Shown here: one piece after another, positions 51,454 to 60,418 of the stretch | Position numbering within the stretch: position 1 is the stretch's first letter | Layout: every line of letters begins with the position of its first letter | NCBI GenBank assembly: GCA_023418995.1 | Contig: JAEZYP010000044.1 | Span: forward strand, 434,001-498,000 | Direction of reading: 5' to 3' | Source: Bacillota bacterium | GTDB lineage: Bacteria > Bacillota > Clostridia > Oscillospirales > Acutalibacteraceae | DNA length: 64,000 nt | Notes under the pieces: model-generated | Databases searched by the model: none | The model's input: only the letters and a program-made list of their open reading frames with translations | What the model was told of the DNA's origin: nothing | Made by a program: the position numbers and the translations under genes

Positions 51454-51482
51454 TTGACGAATTTTGACTTTGCATATATTAT
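51454..51482 (+). promoter_or_regulatory. Promoter of the Rrf2 regulator gene
   Basis: TTGACG (51454-51459) and TATTAT (51477-51482) are 17 bases apart. The leader to the ATG at 51638 is about 150 bases long and holds no structure I recognise. Confidence 0.6.
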
Positions 51483-51637
51483 TATCTTAAGGGCGTGTTA
51501 CAAGCTTTAATTTCAGTCTATTTCTATCGAAAAGATTCCCTTCGGTGTTAAATCACTCTGAGTACGGAAAAGTATTCGTGCGGTTTTTCAAGCTTGCATG
51601 CTCAGAATATGAATTCAGCTTTTGGAAGGAGAATAAA

Positions 51638-52084
51638 ATGAGAATCTCTTCGAAAGGAAGATATGGACTTGCCGCCATGATTAGTATGGCGCAAAATTAT
51701 TCCAGTGACGAATGCACCACCATTGTCAGTATTTCAGATAAACTGGGCATTTCCAAAATATATTTGGAGCAGGTATTTTCTCTCCTCAAGAGAGCTGATC
51801 TGGTCTTTGCCGCAAAAGGAGCGCAAGGCGGATATAAATTGTGCAAACCGCCGCAAACCATTAATGCTTATGAAATTCTGCGTGCACTGGAGCAGTCTCT
51901 CTTTGAAAAAACCGATGAGTCCGTAGCAAGGCAAGCTCATGAAATTGAGCAGACAATGCAAACTTTCGTTTTTTCTGAAATCGACGGCGCAATTGCTGAC
52001 GCGCTAAAGAAAATTTCCCTATATGATCTGGTTGTCGAAGCGGAGAAACAAAAACAGAATTCCGGATTTATGTTCTATATTTAA
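51638..52084 (+). CDS. Rrf2-family regulator, CymR-like
   Basis: The winged-helix DNA-binding protein begins MRISSKGRYGLAAMI, the Rrf2 hallmark, with the recognition region SISDKLGISKIYLEQVFSLL and wing GAQGGYKL. It lacks the spaced cysteine triad that holds the iron-sulfur cluster in IscR, so it resembles CymR, the cysteine-metabolism repressor. AAGGAG precedes the ATG at 51638; a start 31 codons upstream would add an unrelated leader. The product is 148 residues. Divergence from cysK supports a role in cysteine control. Confidence 0.87.
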   Translation: MRISSKGRYGLAAMISMAQNYSSDECTTIVSISDKLGISKIYLEQVFSLLKRADLVFAAKGAQGGYKLCKPPQTINAYEILRALEQSLFEKTDESVARQAHEIEQTMQTFVFSEIDGAIADALKKISLYDLVVEAEKQKQNSGFMFYI

Positions 52085-52122
52085 GAAAAATGTTCTCCTT
52101 GCGGCACTGCTATTAAAGTAAT

Positions 52123-52158
52123 AAAGCCTTTCGTCACCTTTTCGTGGCGGAAGGCTTT
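52123..52158. terminator. Bidirectional terminator between the Rrf2 and pentapeptide genes
   Basis: AAAGCCTTTCGTCAC and GTGGCGGAAGGCTTT pair over 15 positions (two G-T) around a CTTTTC loop, followed by T-rich sequence on both sides. Confidence 0.8.
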
Positions 52159-52165
52159 GTTGCTT

Positions 52166-52804
52166 CTAGTGAATGATCAGCCCCAGAAAACGCGAAAGCT
52201 CGCAGGCCTGAACCGCGGTAACAACAGCACCCTGAAGCTCCGGACCAGAGAGCAGAATGCCTTCGATATCGCAGCTGGTCAGGTCGATTCCCTTTAACGG
52301 AGTCTGGAGAAGCTCTGCCTGCACCAAGCTACAGCTCTGAAACCGAATTTGCTTCATCGCGCACTGCTGAAGCACGCCCCCACTGAAATCCGTGTCCTCA
52401 AACAAAACATTTTTCATTTTGGCGGAAGACAGGTTTGCCATTCGGCAATTGCAGTTACGCAACGTAACATGATCAAAAACCGCTTCGGCAAAATTGGCGC
52501 CAACCGCCTTGCAGTTTTCAAAACAGACTCTTCGGAACACACAACCGGATAAATCGACATTGGATAGGTCACATTTTTGAAAAATTGTATTTTCAAAATA
52601 AATGCCGTGAAATTCACATTGCTGAAACCTGCAATTGTCAAAAAAATCATCACGGAATTCGATAATTTCCAACGAAAGGTTTTCCAGAGTTGTGTTGAGG
52701 AAGTGGTAGCCTGTAATATCATATTCCTCCGCAAGAGCCTCTTCCGCCATGGTTTGAAGATTGTTTGCTTCTTCGCGTTCTTTTATTAATTCCGAATATT
52801 CCAA
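52166..52804 (-). CDS. Pentapeptide-repeat protein
   Basis: From about residue 45 to 190 the protein follows the A(D/N)LxX-like five-residue rhythm (CDLSNVDLSGCVF, GANFAEAVF, RMANLSSAKM), which folds as a right-handed beta-helix. Such proteins include DNA-mimic topoisomerase protectors (Qnr, MfpA) and many of unknown role; the sequence does not decide. It starts with TTG, nine bases after AGGAGGGAG, and is 212 residues. DegV lies just upstream in the same direction, so both are probably cotranscribed. It is rich in cysteine for a cytoplasmic protein. Confidence 0.85.
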   Translation of the reverse strand: MEYSELIKEREEANNLQTMAEEALAEEYDITGYHFLNTTLENLSLEIIEFRDDFFDNCRFQQCEFHGIYFENTIFQKCDLSNVDLSGCVFRRVCFENCKAVGANFAEAVFDHVTLRNCNCRMANLSSAKMKNVLFEDTDFSGGVLQQCAMKQIRFQSCSLVQAELLQTPLKGIDLTSCDIEGILLSGPELQGAVVTAVQACELSRFLGLIIH

Positions 52805-52831
52805 TGAAGCACACTCCCTCCTTTATACAGT

Positions 52832-53692
52832 TCAGTCCTGCGCCATAAAAAGTACGCCCAGGGTATTGGGACCGCAATGGGACGAAATCGTACAGCTTGC
52901 TGTCGTAATATGTATCTCATGAAAAGCAGTCAGAGCTTTCAGCTCCTGTTTTACAAGACTGGAATATTCACTGGGGATTCCCGAGTGAGTAATAAAAACG
53001 TGATCCAATTTCATATTCTTGTATTTTGCAACAGTATCGGCGGTATATTTGCGAAGCACATCGTCCAGCTTCCCTCGATATTTTTTTCCGACATACATCG
53101 CGCCTTCGTGATGATTATCCACCTCAATGCACGGCTTTAGCTGCAATAGATTTGCACCCATCGCGACAATGGAGGAACAGCGCCCGCCCGCATGCATAAA
53201 TTCCAATGTATCCAAGATAAAGCTGGCGCGGACGTTCGGAATCAGAGAAACGATTTCCGTCTGAATCTGTCTGGCAGGCATTCCCGCCGCAATCCGGTTT
53301 GCCGCTTCAATTACCAGAAGCCCTGTTCCGGTCGAAAGACTGCATGAATCAATCGGATAGACATTCCCGAGCTCTTCGGCGGCAATGCGGCAGTTTTGGT
53401 AGGACGAGGAAAGCGCGGAGCCTAGGTTGAGGTGTATTACCTGATACCCCTGATCCACCCATGGCTTAAAATAACGATAATACTCCCCCGCACCAATTGC
53501 AGCAGTCTTAGGAAGCACCTTCTCCCGATACCAGGTTTGAAAAATGTCCGGCGGTGTAATATCGACATTATCTAAATACTGCTTGTCGTTTAAAATAATA
53601 TGGTAAGGAAAGTATTCAACGTGATAACGTTCTTTCAGGTCATTCCCCAGATCGCAGGTGCTATCTGCGCTCAGAATTATCTTCTGACTCAA
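52832..53692 (-). CDS. DegV-family fatty-acid-binding protein
   Basis: DegV/FakB-like proteins bind a fatty acid and present it to a kinase for use in phospholipid synthesis. The protein begins SQKIILSADSTCDLG and has the lipid-pocket motifs NLGSALSSSYQNCRIA and DTLEFMHAGGRCSS. The C-terminal domain has VFITHSGIPSEYS. It is 286 residues. The start is TTG after AAGGAG with nine-base spacing. No FakA kinase is in the window, so its partner is unknown. Confidence 0.9.
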   Translation of the reverse strand: MSQKIILSADSTCDLGNDLKERYHVEYFPYHIILNDKQYLDNVDITPPDIFQTWYREKVLPKTAAIGAGEYYRYFKPWVDQGYQVIHLNLGSALSSSYQNCRIAAEELGNVYPIDSCSLSTGTGLLVIEAANRIAAGMPARQIQTEIVSLIPNVRASFILDTLEFMHAGGRCSSIVAMGANLLQLKPCIEVDNHHEGAMYVGKKYRGKLDDVLRKYTADTVAKYKNMKLDHVFITHSGIPSEYSSLVKQELKALTAFHEIHITTASCTISSHCGPNTLGVLFMAQD

Positions 53693-53982
53693 TCCTTATC
53701 GCTCCTTCTGTGAATTGATCGGTTACCCACACGAGATAAAACTACTTCAATAAATAATACAACGGCACGAAAACACAGTCAAGAAAAGAAATAAGATAAT
53801 TATTCATAATAGTCCGCCAAACAAATAACCAGCGGCTTACCTTCTATTTTTTTACCTGTTACCGGCATGATGATACCGGATAATCTTCACACCTTTACAT
53901 CTGTTTTATTTTTCTATATAGTAACCATAGAAAGAGAAATTAAAAAACACTTTACTCTTTTACTCTATTAAAGAATGGATGA
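53693..53982. other. Divergent intergenic region without recognised features
   Basis: About 290 bases separate degV from the MFS gene. I find short repeats (TACCGG at 53856 and 53875; CTATATAG near 53913) but no convincing promoter, small gene or RNA. Confidence 0.5.
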
Positions 53983-55260
53983 ATGGAATTGAAAAAACAA
54001 CTGGAAAAACTCTGGACACGCAGCTTTTTAATTTTATGGCAGGGACAACTTATTTCTACCCTGGGAGACGCGGTATACAGTATTGCTCTGGGCTTCTGGG
54101 TGCTCTCCGTCACCGGCTCCACCGCTCTAATGGGCACGCTGATGGCAGCCTCCACCTTACCGGGGGTACTGATTTCTCCGTTTGCAGGAGTTCTGATTGA
54201 CCGCTGCAATAAAAAACGGTTATTTATAATAACCGATATCATACGCGGCATTTGCATCGTAGCTCTCTCCTCTGCAGCTTATTCGGGGAAAATAGAGATT
54301 TGGATGACCTTTGTAGCAGGGATCATTCTGAGCGTCTGCGGCGCCTTATTTTCTCCAGGGGTACAATCCGCTATTCCGGATCTTGTTCCCAAATCAAAAA
54401 TCGCGAATGCTACTTCAGCTTTTTCCATCGTCAATGTCGGCTCAAACATGATTGGGAGTGTAGCCGGCGGTTTCCTGTTTCAGGCACTCGGTGCGCCGGT
54501 TCTCTTCCTTTTTGACGGATTGTCGTTCTTGTTTTCAGGAGCGACACTGCCGTTTGTGAAAATACCGAATAACAACGTAAGAAATGAGAAGCTCCACTTT
54601 TTTGAAGATATGGCGGAAGGATTTCGCTACATGTGGAAACAGACCGGTTTAAGAATTATTCTATTATTGGCAGCGCTGATTAATTTTTTCAGCTTCATCG
54701 GAATTGTACTCTTCCTTCCCCTGTTTCAATCGACTCCTTCTCTCGGACCTGAAAAGTACGGAGTCGCAATGGGCAGCTATATGGTCGGTGCCTTTGCAGG
54801 GTTTCTGCTGTTCTCCATTATTTCTTTGAAATCCAAACATAAAGCTAAGGTATTCATCCTAGCGAATATCTTAATGGATTTATTTACCGTAATTGCCGTA
54901 AATCAATCCTTTTTTCCGCTGATGCTCCTGTTTATTATAGTCTCGGGATTTACAAACTCGCTTGTAAACGTACTGCTGATGTCCACCGTACAAACCTCTA
55001 CCCCCACGGAGATGAGAGGCAAGGTTATGTCGTTTATGACCATGATAACGCAGGGGCTCACTCCGTTTGCAATGGCGTTCGGCGGAATACTCGGAGGTAT
55101 TTTTCCGATTCGCATGGTGATATCAGCCGCCTTTTTATTTGTGCTGGCTTCTTCTGTTCCAACATTTTTTTCAAAATCCTTTAAAGACTACATTACCGCA
55201 GAGGTAGAGGAGAAAAGTGCTCCGGAACCAACCGTCGAAACGCAATCCGCAGTAAATTAG
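53983..55260 (+). CDS. MFS transporter (macrolide-efflux-like)
   Basis: This 425-residue protein has about 12 hydrophobic helices. SFLILWQGQLISTLGDAVYSIALG and the loop GVLIDRCNKKRLFIITD (motif A-like) are typical of MefA-like major facilitator exporters driven by proton gradient. The tail is acidic. ATG at 53983 follows GGATGA closely and has no strong ribosome binding site. The 3' end overlaps a tiny zinc-ribbon gene on the other strand by four bases. The substrate is unknown; drug or peptide efflux is plausible. Confidence 0.88.
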   Translation: MELKKQLEKLWTRSFLILWQGQLISTLGDAVYSIALGFWVLSVTGSTALMGTLMAASTLPGVLISPFAGVLIDRCNKKRLFIITDIIRGICIVALSSAAYSGKIEIWMTFVAGIILSVCGALFSPGVQSAIPDLVPKSKIANATSAFSIVNVGSNMIGSVAGGFLFQALGAPVLFLFDGLSFLFSGATLPFVKIPNNNVRNEKLHFFEDMAEGFRYMWKQTGLRIILLLAALINFFSFIGIVLFLPLFQSTPSLGPEKYGVAMGSYMVGAFAGFLLFSIISLKSKHKAKVFILANILMDLFTVIAVNQSFFPLMLLFIIVSGFTNSLVNVLLMSTVQTSTPTEMRGKVMSFMTMITQGLTPFAMAFGGILGGIFPIRMVISAAFLFVLASSVPTFFSKSFKDYITAEVEEKSAPEPTVETQSAVN

Positions 55261-55436
55261 CCCCGTTCGTGCTCACCGAGGGCGGAAGCTGTGCGGCGCA
55301 CCAACAAATCAATCCCATCCGAAGTATAAGGTCTTCCACATATTGGGCAGAAATTGTAGTGATGCACATTCCCGTTTACCAGAATCATTTCCCCTTCAAA
55401 ATTTTCGCAGTAGGTGCAGGAAGAAAGCTTGTTCAA
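55257..55436 (-). CDS. 59-residue zinc-ribbon protein
   Basis: A short gene on the minus strand overlaps the MFS stop codon. The 59-residue product has two Cys-x2-Cys knuckles, CTYC at residues 7-10 and CPIC at 30-33, which should bind one zinc. The remainder (EGEMILVNGNVHHYNF between the knuckles and GRPYTSDGIDLLVRR after) has no other clear motif. It starts with TTG, five bases after GAGGTGA. Its role is unknown; such mini-ribbons may bind nucleic acid or protein partners. Confidence 0.6.
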   Translation of the reverse strand: MNKLSSCTYCENFEGEMILVNGNVHHYNFCPICGRPYTSDGIDLLVRRTASALGEHERG

Positions 55437-55567
55437 TCAAATCACCTCGATTTGTATTTTGTTATTCATTTTTCTCGATTCTGTCTGCACTATACCATAT
55501 AACCAGTTGAATCCAAAAACATCCAGTCCTTTAAAACGAGGGTAATTTTCAGATTGATCGGCTTAAC

Positions 55568-55602
55568 AAAACCCGGGAACCACACATGGCTCCCGGGTTT
55601 TT
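55568..55602. terminator. Terminator of the chemoreceptor gene
   Basis: AAAACCCGGGA and TCCCGGGTTTT form an 11-bp stem around a 12-base loop, with T residues on both sides. It ends the chemoreceptor transcript and may also act in the plus direction. Confidence 0.85.
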
Positions 55603-55614
55603 ACGACTGGTTGA

Positions 55615-57306
55615 TTACTGTTGAATTTCTTCCTTTAGCTTGAACTTTCTGACCAGCTCAATCAATGATTTTGCCTGACCGGAAAGCTCTTCACTGGCCG
55701 CCGCGCTTTCTTCCGCGGTGGCGGAATTGGTTTGAACCACATTAGAAATCTGATCGATTCCTATTGTAACCTGAGTAAGCGAATCCGATTGCTTGACGGA
55801 CGCGGTTGTAATTTGCTCCACCATTTCCGCAACAACCGACGCGTTTTCTACGACCTTCTTCAGCGACTGGGCAGTTTTCTGCGCCACCTTTGTCCCATTG
55901 TCAACCTGTTCAATGGAATTCCCGATTAAAGCATTGGTGTTTTTTGCCGCTTCCGCGCTTTTGCTTGCAAGATTCCGTACTTCATCCGCAACTACAGCAA
56001 AGCCTTTTCCCGCTTCTCCTGCTCTTGCTGCTTCCACGGCCGCGTTTAAGGCAAGGATATTTGTCTGAAAGGCGATATCTTCAATCGTTTTAATAATTTT
56101 TCCGATTTCATTCGAGGATGCGCTGATCAAAGACATGGCCTGAATCATTTCACTCATGTGCCCGTTGCTGATGTCAATTTCATCTTTGACGCGATTGACA
56201 TTTACACTGGCTTCTCTGGCATGCTCTGCGTTTTGATTGACGTTATCGGATATTTCTGTAAGCTGGGAGTTGAGCTCTTCAATTGAGCTGGCCTGTTCCG
56301 CGGTGCCCTGCGCCAAAGCCTGCGCTCCGTTCGAAACCTGCTCCGAACCGCCGGTTACCTGGCTGGCAGCTTGATTAATCTGTTCGAATGCACCGTTCAT
56401 AGATGCAATAATGCCTTCCATTGAATCTTTGAGCTGTTCAAAATCCCCCTTATAGTCAACGGTTAAGACGATATTCAGGTCTCCACCAGCCAATCTGGCA
56501 AGGGTTTCCTTCACATCATCAATATACTCCTTTAAAAGGTCTATCGTTTGCTTAAACGCGATTCCAAGATGCCCAATCTCATCCTTTGTGGTGATGCTAA
56601 CATCGACATTCAAGTCTCCCTGCGCCATTTTGAGGGCCGCCTTTTCCATTTCCTTCAGAGGCTTGCTGATACTGCGTGAAATAATGAAAGCAATTGTCAA
56701 AGACAACGCTGCCGATATCAAAACAATTAGAATTAGTGCCATTCGGATAATAGAAGCTTCCTTTACCAGCGCAGACTTCACCTCATCGCCCATTGTGGTT
56801 TTTTCCGTGTACAGCGCCTCCGTATCGGAACGGATTTGATCAGATAAAGGGGTCAGCTGCTCCGCCACCAGCTTCTGCGCCTCATCATCCTTGTTTTCAC
56901 TGGACAAGGAGACCACCTGATCGCGAACCGAAGCAAACTTTGCAAGGTTTTCACCAATTTCTTTGTAATAGGATATTTCCTTATCACTGATTATATTGTC
57001 TTTCATATCCGCAAAATACGTATTTATTTGCTTGTTGGATTGTTCAAGCAGCATTATGCCGTCGTTCAGGGACTTATTATTGTTCGCGTTAATAATATCC
57101 CGTATAATGGAGCGGCTGTTGTTAAACTCGGTGTTAAACCTGCCGATTTCTCCCTGCGAAAAACCATAATTCTCAAGTGCGGAGCTATATTTGGAATTGA
57201 TATCATCGATTGCAAAGGAACTTAAGAAACTCCCGACACTGGAAATCAAGACGACTAAAATAAAAGTAAGGGCCAGCTTTTTTCCAATTTTCATATTTTT
57301 TAACAT
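55615..57306 (-). CDS. Methyl-accepting chemotaxis protein
   Basis: This chemoreceptor detects ligands and controls CheA. Transmembrane helices at about residues 8-30 and 187-210 flank a helical-bundle (4HB_MCP) sensor, followed by a HAMP domain and long coiled coil. The hairpin tip FQTNILALNAAVEAARAGEAGKGFAVVADEVRNL is nearly invariant, shown by its core EAARAGEAGKGFAVVA. The ATG at 57306 lies eight bases after AAAGGA; an upstream ATG abuts that site. The product is 563 residues. No other chemotaxis genes are nearby, so the ligand is unknown. Confidence 0.94.
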   Translation of the reverse strand: MLKNMKIGKKLALTFILVVLISSVGSFLSSFAIDDINSKYSSALENYGFSQGEIGRFNTEFNNSRSIIRDIINANNNKSLNDGIMLLEQSNKQINTYFADMKDNIISDKEISYYKEIGENLAKFASVRDQVVSLSSENKDDEAQKLVAEQLTPLSDQIRSDTEALYTEKTTMGDEVKSALVKEASIIRMALILIVLISAALSLTIAFIISRSISKPLKEMEKAALKMAQGDLNVDVSITTKDEIGHLGIAFKQTIDLLKEYIDDVKETLARLAGGDLNIVLTVDYKGDFEQLKDSMEGIIASMNGAFEQINQAASQVTGGSEQVSNGAQALAQGTAEQASSIEELNSQLTEISDNVNQNAEHAREASVNVNRVKDEIDISNGHMSEMIQAMSLISASSNEIGKIIKTIEDIAFQTNILALNAAVEAARAGEAGKGFAVVADEVRNLASKSAEAAKNTNALIGNSIEQVDNGTKVAQKTAQSLKKVVENASVVAEMVEQITTASVKQSDSLTQVTIGIDQISNVVQTNSATAEESAAASEELSGQAKSLIELVRKFKLKEEIQQ

Positions 57307-57673
57307 AATATACATCCTTTTCTATAATTACTATTAGCTTAGATGCCATACAATCATTAAATTTTGTATAAAAAGTATCTAAATGTACAAATCACCCCCT
57401 ATATTTATGTACATCTTTGCCAATTATTCAATTATAGCTCTATCCTTTGGTTTTTTATTGTAATATAACAATTGCTAGAAAAAATAAGTAAATTTTTCCA
57501 TTAATTTAATTAAATTTATAAAGCAAAAAAAGAACCCGAAAGGCTGTTAAAAAACAGTCTTTTGAGTTCTTCGTCTTGGTATTTATAATATTTATTGAAA
57601 TACAAACGTCATTTGCCTTATGAGAAGGATGATGATACAAACGAATTTCTAACTTCAGCTTAATCCGCTATTT
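57307..57673. other. Intergenic region between the chemoreceptor and ATPase genes
   Basis: This AT-rich gap of about 360 bases holds the ATPase terminator (57524-57569) and, next to the chemoreceptor, upstream sequence without a convincing promoter pair. No small gene or RNA was recognised. Confidence 0.5.
57524..57569 (-). terminator. Terminator of the ATPase gene
   Basis: GAACCCGAAAGGCTGTT (57532-57548) pairs with AACAGTCTTTTGAGTTC (57553-57569) with one mismatch and some G-U pairs. On the minus strand CTTTTTTTGC follows directly. Confidence 0.7.
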
Positions 57674-58429
57674 TTATTCCTGCAATAAATAATGCAGCAT
57701 CGTCTCCGTATTTTCTAAAAATTGTTTCGTGAGCAAATAGTGTTCTGTCTCTTTATAGGGAGTTACCTTTGCCTCATTTTCTAAAAGCTCCACGACTTCC
57801 GCGTTTGGATAAGAAATTAATATTGGTGAGTGGGTTGCAATGATAAACTGGCAGTCTTCCTTTACCAGATCGTGAATGCGTGCCAATAATGACATCTGTC
57901 GGGATGGAGAAAGTGCCGCCTCCGGTTCATCCAAAAAAAAGATGCTTTTTTTATGGAAACGGTTCATCGCGAGAGCCAAAAAGCTTTCCCCGTGCGACTG
58001 CTCATGCATCGACTTTCCGCCATAGTTCGCTTTTAAAAAGTAGTGATCCAGTGCTTCACCATATAGGCTGATTTTATCTAAACGGTCAAGTTCAGTAGCC
58101 ACATTGTAAAAACTCTCCGCGCGCAGGAAAAAGCCGTCAGAGGGAAACGGAACGCTGCGTACAACCTTTATGCTTTGGTACAATGTTGAATGTGTTTCAC
58201 AAGTATTAAAGCTTATATTTTTTGTTCCGCCCTCAGCATTGAAACCACAATTAATTGCCAATGCCTCTAGCAAAGTTGATTTTCCGCTGCCGTTTTCTCC
58301 GACAAAAAAGGTGACCGGCTTTTTAAAAGTAAATTGTTTTAAATGCTGAACAGCAGGAATATGATAGAGATATTCATCTTCAAAGTGATCTTTAATGGAA
58401 TAGCTAAGTAAATATTGTCTGTTTAACAA
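57674..58429 (-). CDS. AAA/ABC-type ATPase of unknown role
   Basis: This soluble ATPase of 251 residues has Walker A GENGSGKSTLLEAL near residue 41, the LSPSRQMSLL signature-like motif and a Walker B with FFLDEPEAALSP, followed by IATHSPILISYP (H-switch). It resembles the RecF/SMC-like AAA_21 or YjoB-like group that act alone or with nucleases; no nuclease partner is next to it. It is a single-gene unit with its own terminator. The function is unknown. Confidence 0.8.
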   Translation of the reverse strand: MLNRQYLLSYSIKDHFEDEYLYHIPAVQHLKQFTFKKPVTFFVGENGSGKSTLLEALAINCGFNAEGGTKNISFNTCETHSTLYQSIKVVRSVPFPSDGFFLRAESFYNVATELDRLDKISLYGEALDHYFLKANYGGKSMHEQSHGESFLALAMNRFHKKSIFFLDEPEAALSPSRQMSLLARIHDLVKEDCQFIIATHSPILISYPNAEVVELLENEAKVTPYKETEHYLLTKQFLENTETMLHYLLQE

Positions 58430-58501
58430 GTTTATCTATCCCCAATACAAGTACTTTCCTGAATAATGTATCTATAAACCTACTTCAAGTGCCGCTTATG
58501 C

Positions 58502-58541
58502 AAAAGAACCGGAAAGCCTATCGAAAGCCCTCCGGTTCTTT
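58502..58541 (-). terminator. Terminator of the tRNA-Leu gene
   Basis: AAAGAACCGGA and TCCGGTTCTTT form an 11-bp stem, with an inner GGGCTTTCGATAGGCTTT segment. It begins five bases after the tRNA 3' end and is followed by TTTTGC on the minus strand. Confidence 0.75.
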
Positions 58542-58545
58542 AAGT

Positions 58546-58630
58546 TGGTGCGCGAGATGGGACTTGAACCCATACGTCATACAACACACGCCCCTCAAAC
58601 GTGCCTGTCTGCCAGTTCCAGCACTCGCGC
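58546..58630 (-). tRNA. tRNA-Leu (anticodon GAG), CCA encoded
   Basis: The 85-base minus-strand sequence has acceptor arms GCGCGAG and CTCGCGC, a long variable arm typical of leucine tRNA, T-loop GGTTCAAGTCC and encoded CCA. The anticodon loop TTGAGGG gives GAG, reading CUC/CUU codons. Confidence 0.95.
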
Positions 58631-58683
58631 GACTCAGCAAGATGTATTATATCATTGCCTATTGTCTTTTGTCAACACTAATT

Positions 58684-59280
58684 CTAAGATTTTTCAAAAA
58701 TTTTGTCGAGAAGTTTTTGTAATTCATCGTAGCTCATAATACTGTTCAAAACACCGACTAACGAGTTTACAGGCAAATGCTCCGGCAGAGAAAGCTCCCG
58801 CAATAGTACCTGCCGCTTCTGCGCGCTGTTGTCACCGCCGGAAAGTCCCGCCAGATATAAATCTGTTTTTGTAATTTTTCGCCCGGCAGGCAAGTCGTCG
58901 CCTCCACAAACCACTCCGGCGCGTTTTAACGCTTCGAGGATGATTTTTACCGGAACTCCCTCTACACCAAGCTTTCCCTCTTTAGAGGGCCGGTCCTTAC
59001 GCCTTTCCTTGCCGAGAATATCAGGAATATAGGCATGTTTGATTTTCTCCGGCGGGATGGATCCGGCGAGGTAGTTGCGAATCAGGAATCCCGCGCCGTC
59101 GCTGTCTGTTAAAATCAGCAGTCCGCGCGTGTCGGCAAGGCGGCGGATTAAGTCCATCTGTTTTTTATCACTGAATATCTGAAAGCCGTTCGTCTCGATG
59201 ATTAGGCCGTCAATCACCGAAGAAAGCTTGATTTTATCATATTTTCCCTCAACAATAATGGCCTCTTTTATTTTTATCAA
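58684..59280 (-). CDS. rnmV: Ribonuclease M5 (toprim), 5S rRNA maturase
   Basis: RNase M5 trims the 5S rRNA precursor. The toprim fold shows IVEGKYDKIKLSS with the catalytic glutamate near residue 11 and LILTDSDGAGFLIRNY with the DxD metal site, followed by KHAYIPDI and a C-terminal DUF4093 region. It is 198 residues. The TTG at 59280 lies eight bases after AGGAG and overlaps the holA stop (TTGA). No 5S gene is nearby. Confidence 0.92.
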   Translation of the reverse strand: MIKIKEAIIVEGKYDKIKLSSVIDGLIIETNGFQIFSDKKQMDLIRRLADTRGLLILTDSDGAGFLIRNYLAGSIPPEKIKHAYIPDILGKERRKDRPSKEGKLGVEGVPVKIILEALKRAGVVCGGDDLPAGRKITKTDLYLAGLSGGDNSAQKRQVLLRELSLPEHLPVNSLVGVLNSIMSYDELQKLLDKIFEKS

Positions 59281-60326
59281 GCAATTCGCTCCTTTTCCGC
59301 AATCAATAATAACCGCGCGATTAATTTTTCCATAGTGACCCGCCGGTCGCCGCGCGCGCTTTTCAATGCGATATCGGTCTGCAAAAGAGTCAGAAGGCTT
59401 TCCCGGAGCATTGCAGTGGTAAGCTTTTTCGCATCCCGCTCCGCGTTGGTAAGCCGGAATTCCTTGCGCGCGTAATCGAAATATTTTGCCGGCTCCATTA
59501 CGCCGCCCCCACTCTGAACGGAAGTCCTCACGCGGTACATATCGAGATAGGCAGAGGAAAGCACCGCCAGAACGGTCACCGGCTCTTCATTCTGGTAGAA
59601 AAGCAGATCGAGTATCCCGTATGCCTTATCGTATTCTCCTGCCAAAATAGCCTTGGAAAGGTCGTAAACCCTTGCCTCAAGATTCTTCACCACCAGCTGG
59701 TCGATAATCTGCGGCGTAATCTCACCTTCCTTGACGAACGAGCTGAGCTTCTCCAACTCGTTGAAAAGCGTTTGAAGGTCATTTCCGCAGTAACGAATGA
59801 TTCTTCCCGCATGCTGCCGGGAAAGCGCACAGCCCCGTTTGGAGGCGGAAGAACACAAAAGCTTTTCCAGCTCCGCGCCGTTTCGTCTTTTCAGCTGAAT
59901 ACTGATACCCTTCTGGTTAGCCAGAGTAATAAATTTCTTCCACTTTTTATCCGCTTTGGCATCAAGCTGCAAGGTTGGAAGGTAAATAATAAGCACCGTT
60001 GTTTCCGGGATGTTTTCCAGCAGTTCGTTCAGCTTGTCAAATTCCTGCGCGCGAAGACCCTCCACATCCAAATCGGAGACTGCGACGCATTTCCGCTCCG
60101 CCATAAATGGGAGCGCTTCCACCGCAGCGGAAATATCGTCGATCGCGGCTCCGCTCTCAAAGCGCTGAAAATTAAAATCCTCAAAGGCGGTGCCTTTTGC
60201 TTTGGCAATCAGTTTCCGCGCATAATATCCGACCAGATATTTTTCTTCGCCATACAGAAGGTACAAGCTGGTTAAGCTTGCTTTTTCAAGCTGTTTCTTA
60301 AAATCCGCCTCCGTAATCTCCGACAT
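59277..60326 (-). CDS. holA: HolA, DNA polymerase III delta subunit
   Basis: The delta subunit opens the sliding clamp within the clamp loader. Firmicutes HolA proteins are about 340-350 residues, matching this 349-residue product. The N-terminal LYLLYGEEKYLVGYYA, the central GNDLQTLFNELEKLSSF and the C-terminal RRVTMEKLIARLL are family features. AGGAGGG precedes the ATG. It overlaps rnmV by four bases, giving a coupled holA-rnmV pair. Confidence 0.93.
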   Translation of the reverse strand: MSEITEADFKKQLEKASLTSLYLLYGEEKYLVGYYARKLIAKAKGTAFEDFNFQRFESGAAIDDISAAVEALPFMAERKCVAVSDLDVEGLRAQEFDKLNELLENIPETTVLIIYLPTLQLDAKADKKWKKFITLANQKGISIQLKRRNGAELEKLLCSSASKRGCALSRQHAGRIIRYCGNDLQTLFNELEKLSSFVKEGEITPQIIDQLVVKNLEARVYDLSKAILAGEYDKAYGILDLLFYQNEEPVTVLAVLSSAYLDMYRVRTSVQSGGGVMEPAKYFDYARKEFRLTNAERDAKKLTTAMLRESLLTLLQTDIALKSARGDRRVTMEKLIARLLLIAEKERIA

Positions 60327-60418
60327 TTCATTCCCTCCTTAGTATTTGCCATAGACTGACGAAACGTTCTCCCTTAAAGCTTGTTTATATTAAGAAAACA
60401 GTTTTCTACTTTATATCT

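Noticed and set aside
51331..51637. CymR operator consensus in the cysK-Rrf2 gap
   Set aside because: Several AT-rich repeats exist, but none matches a consensus well enough to be claimed.
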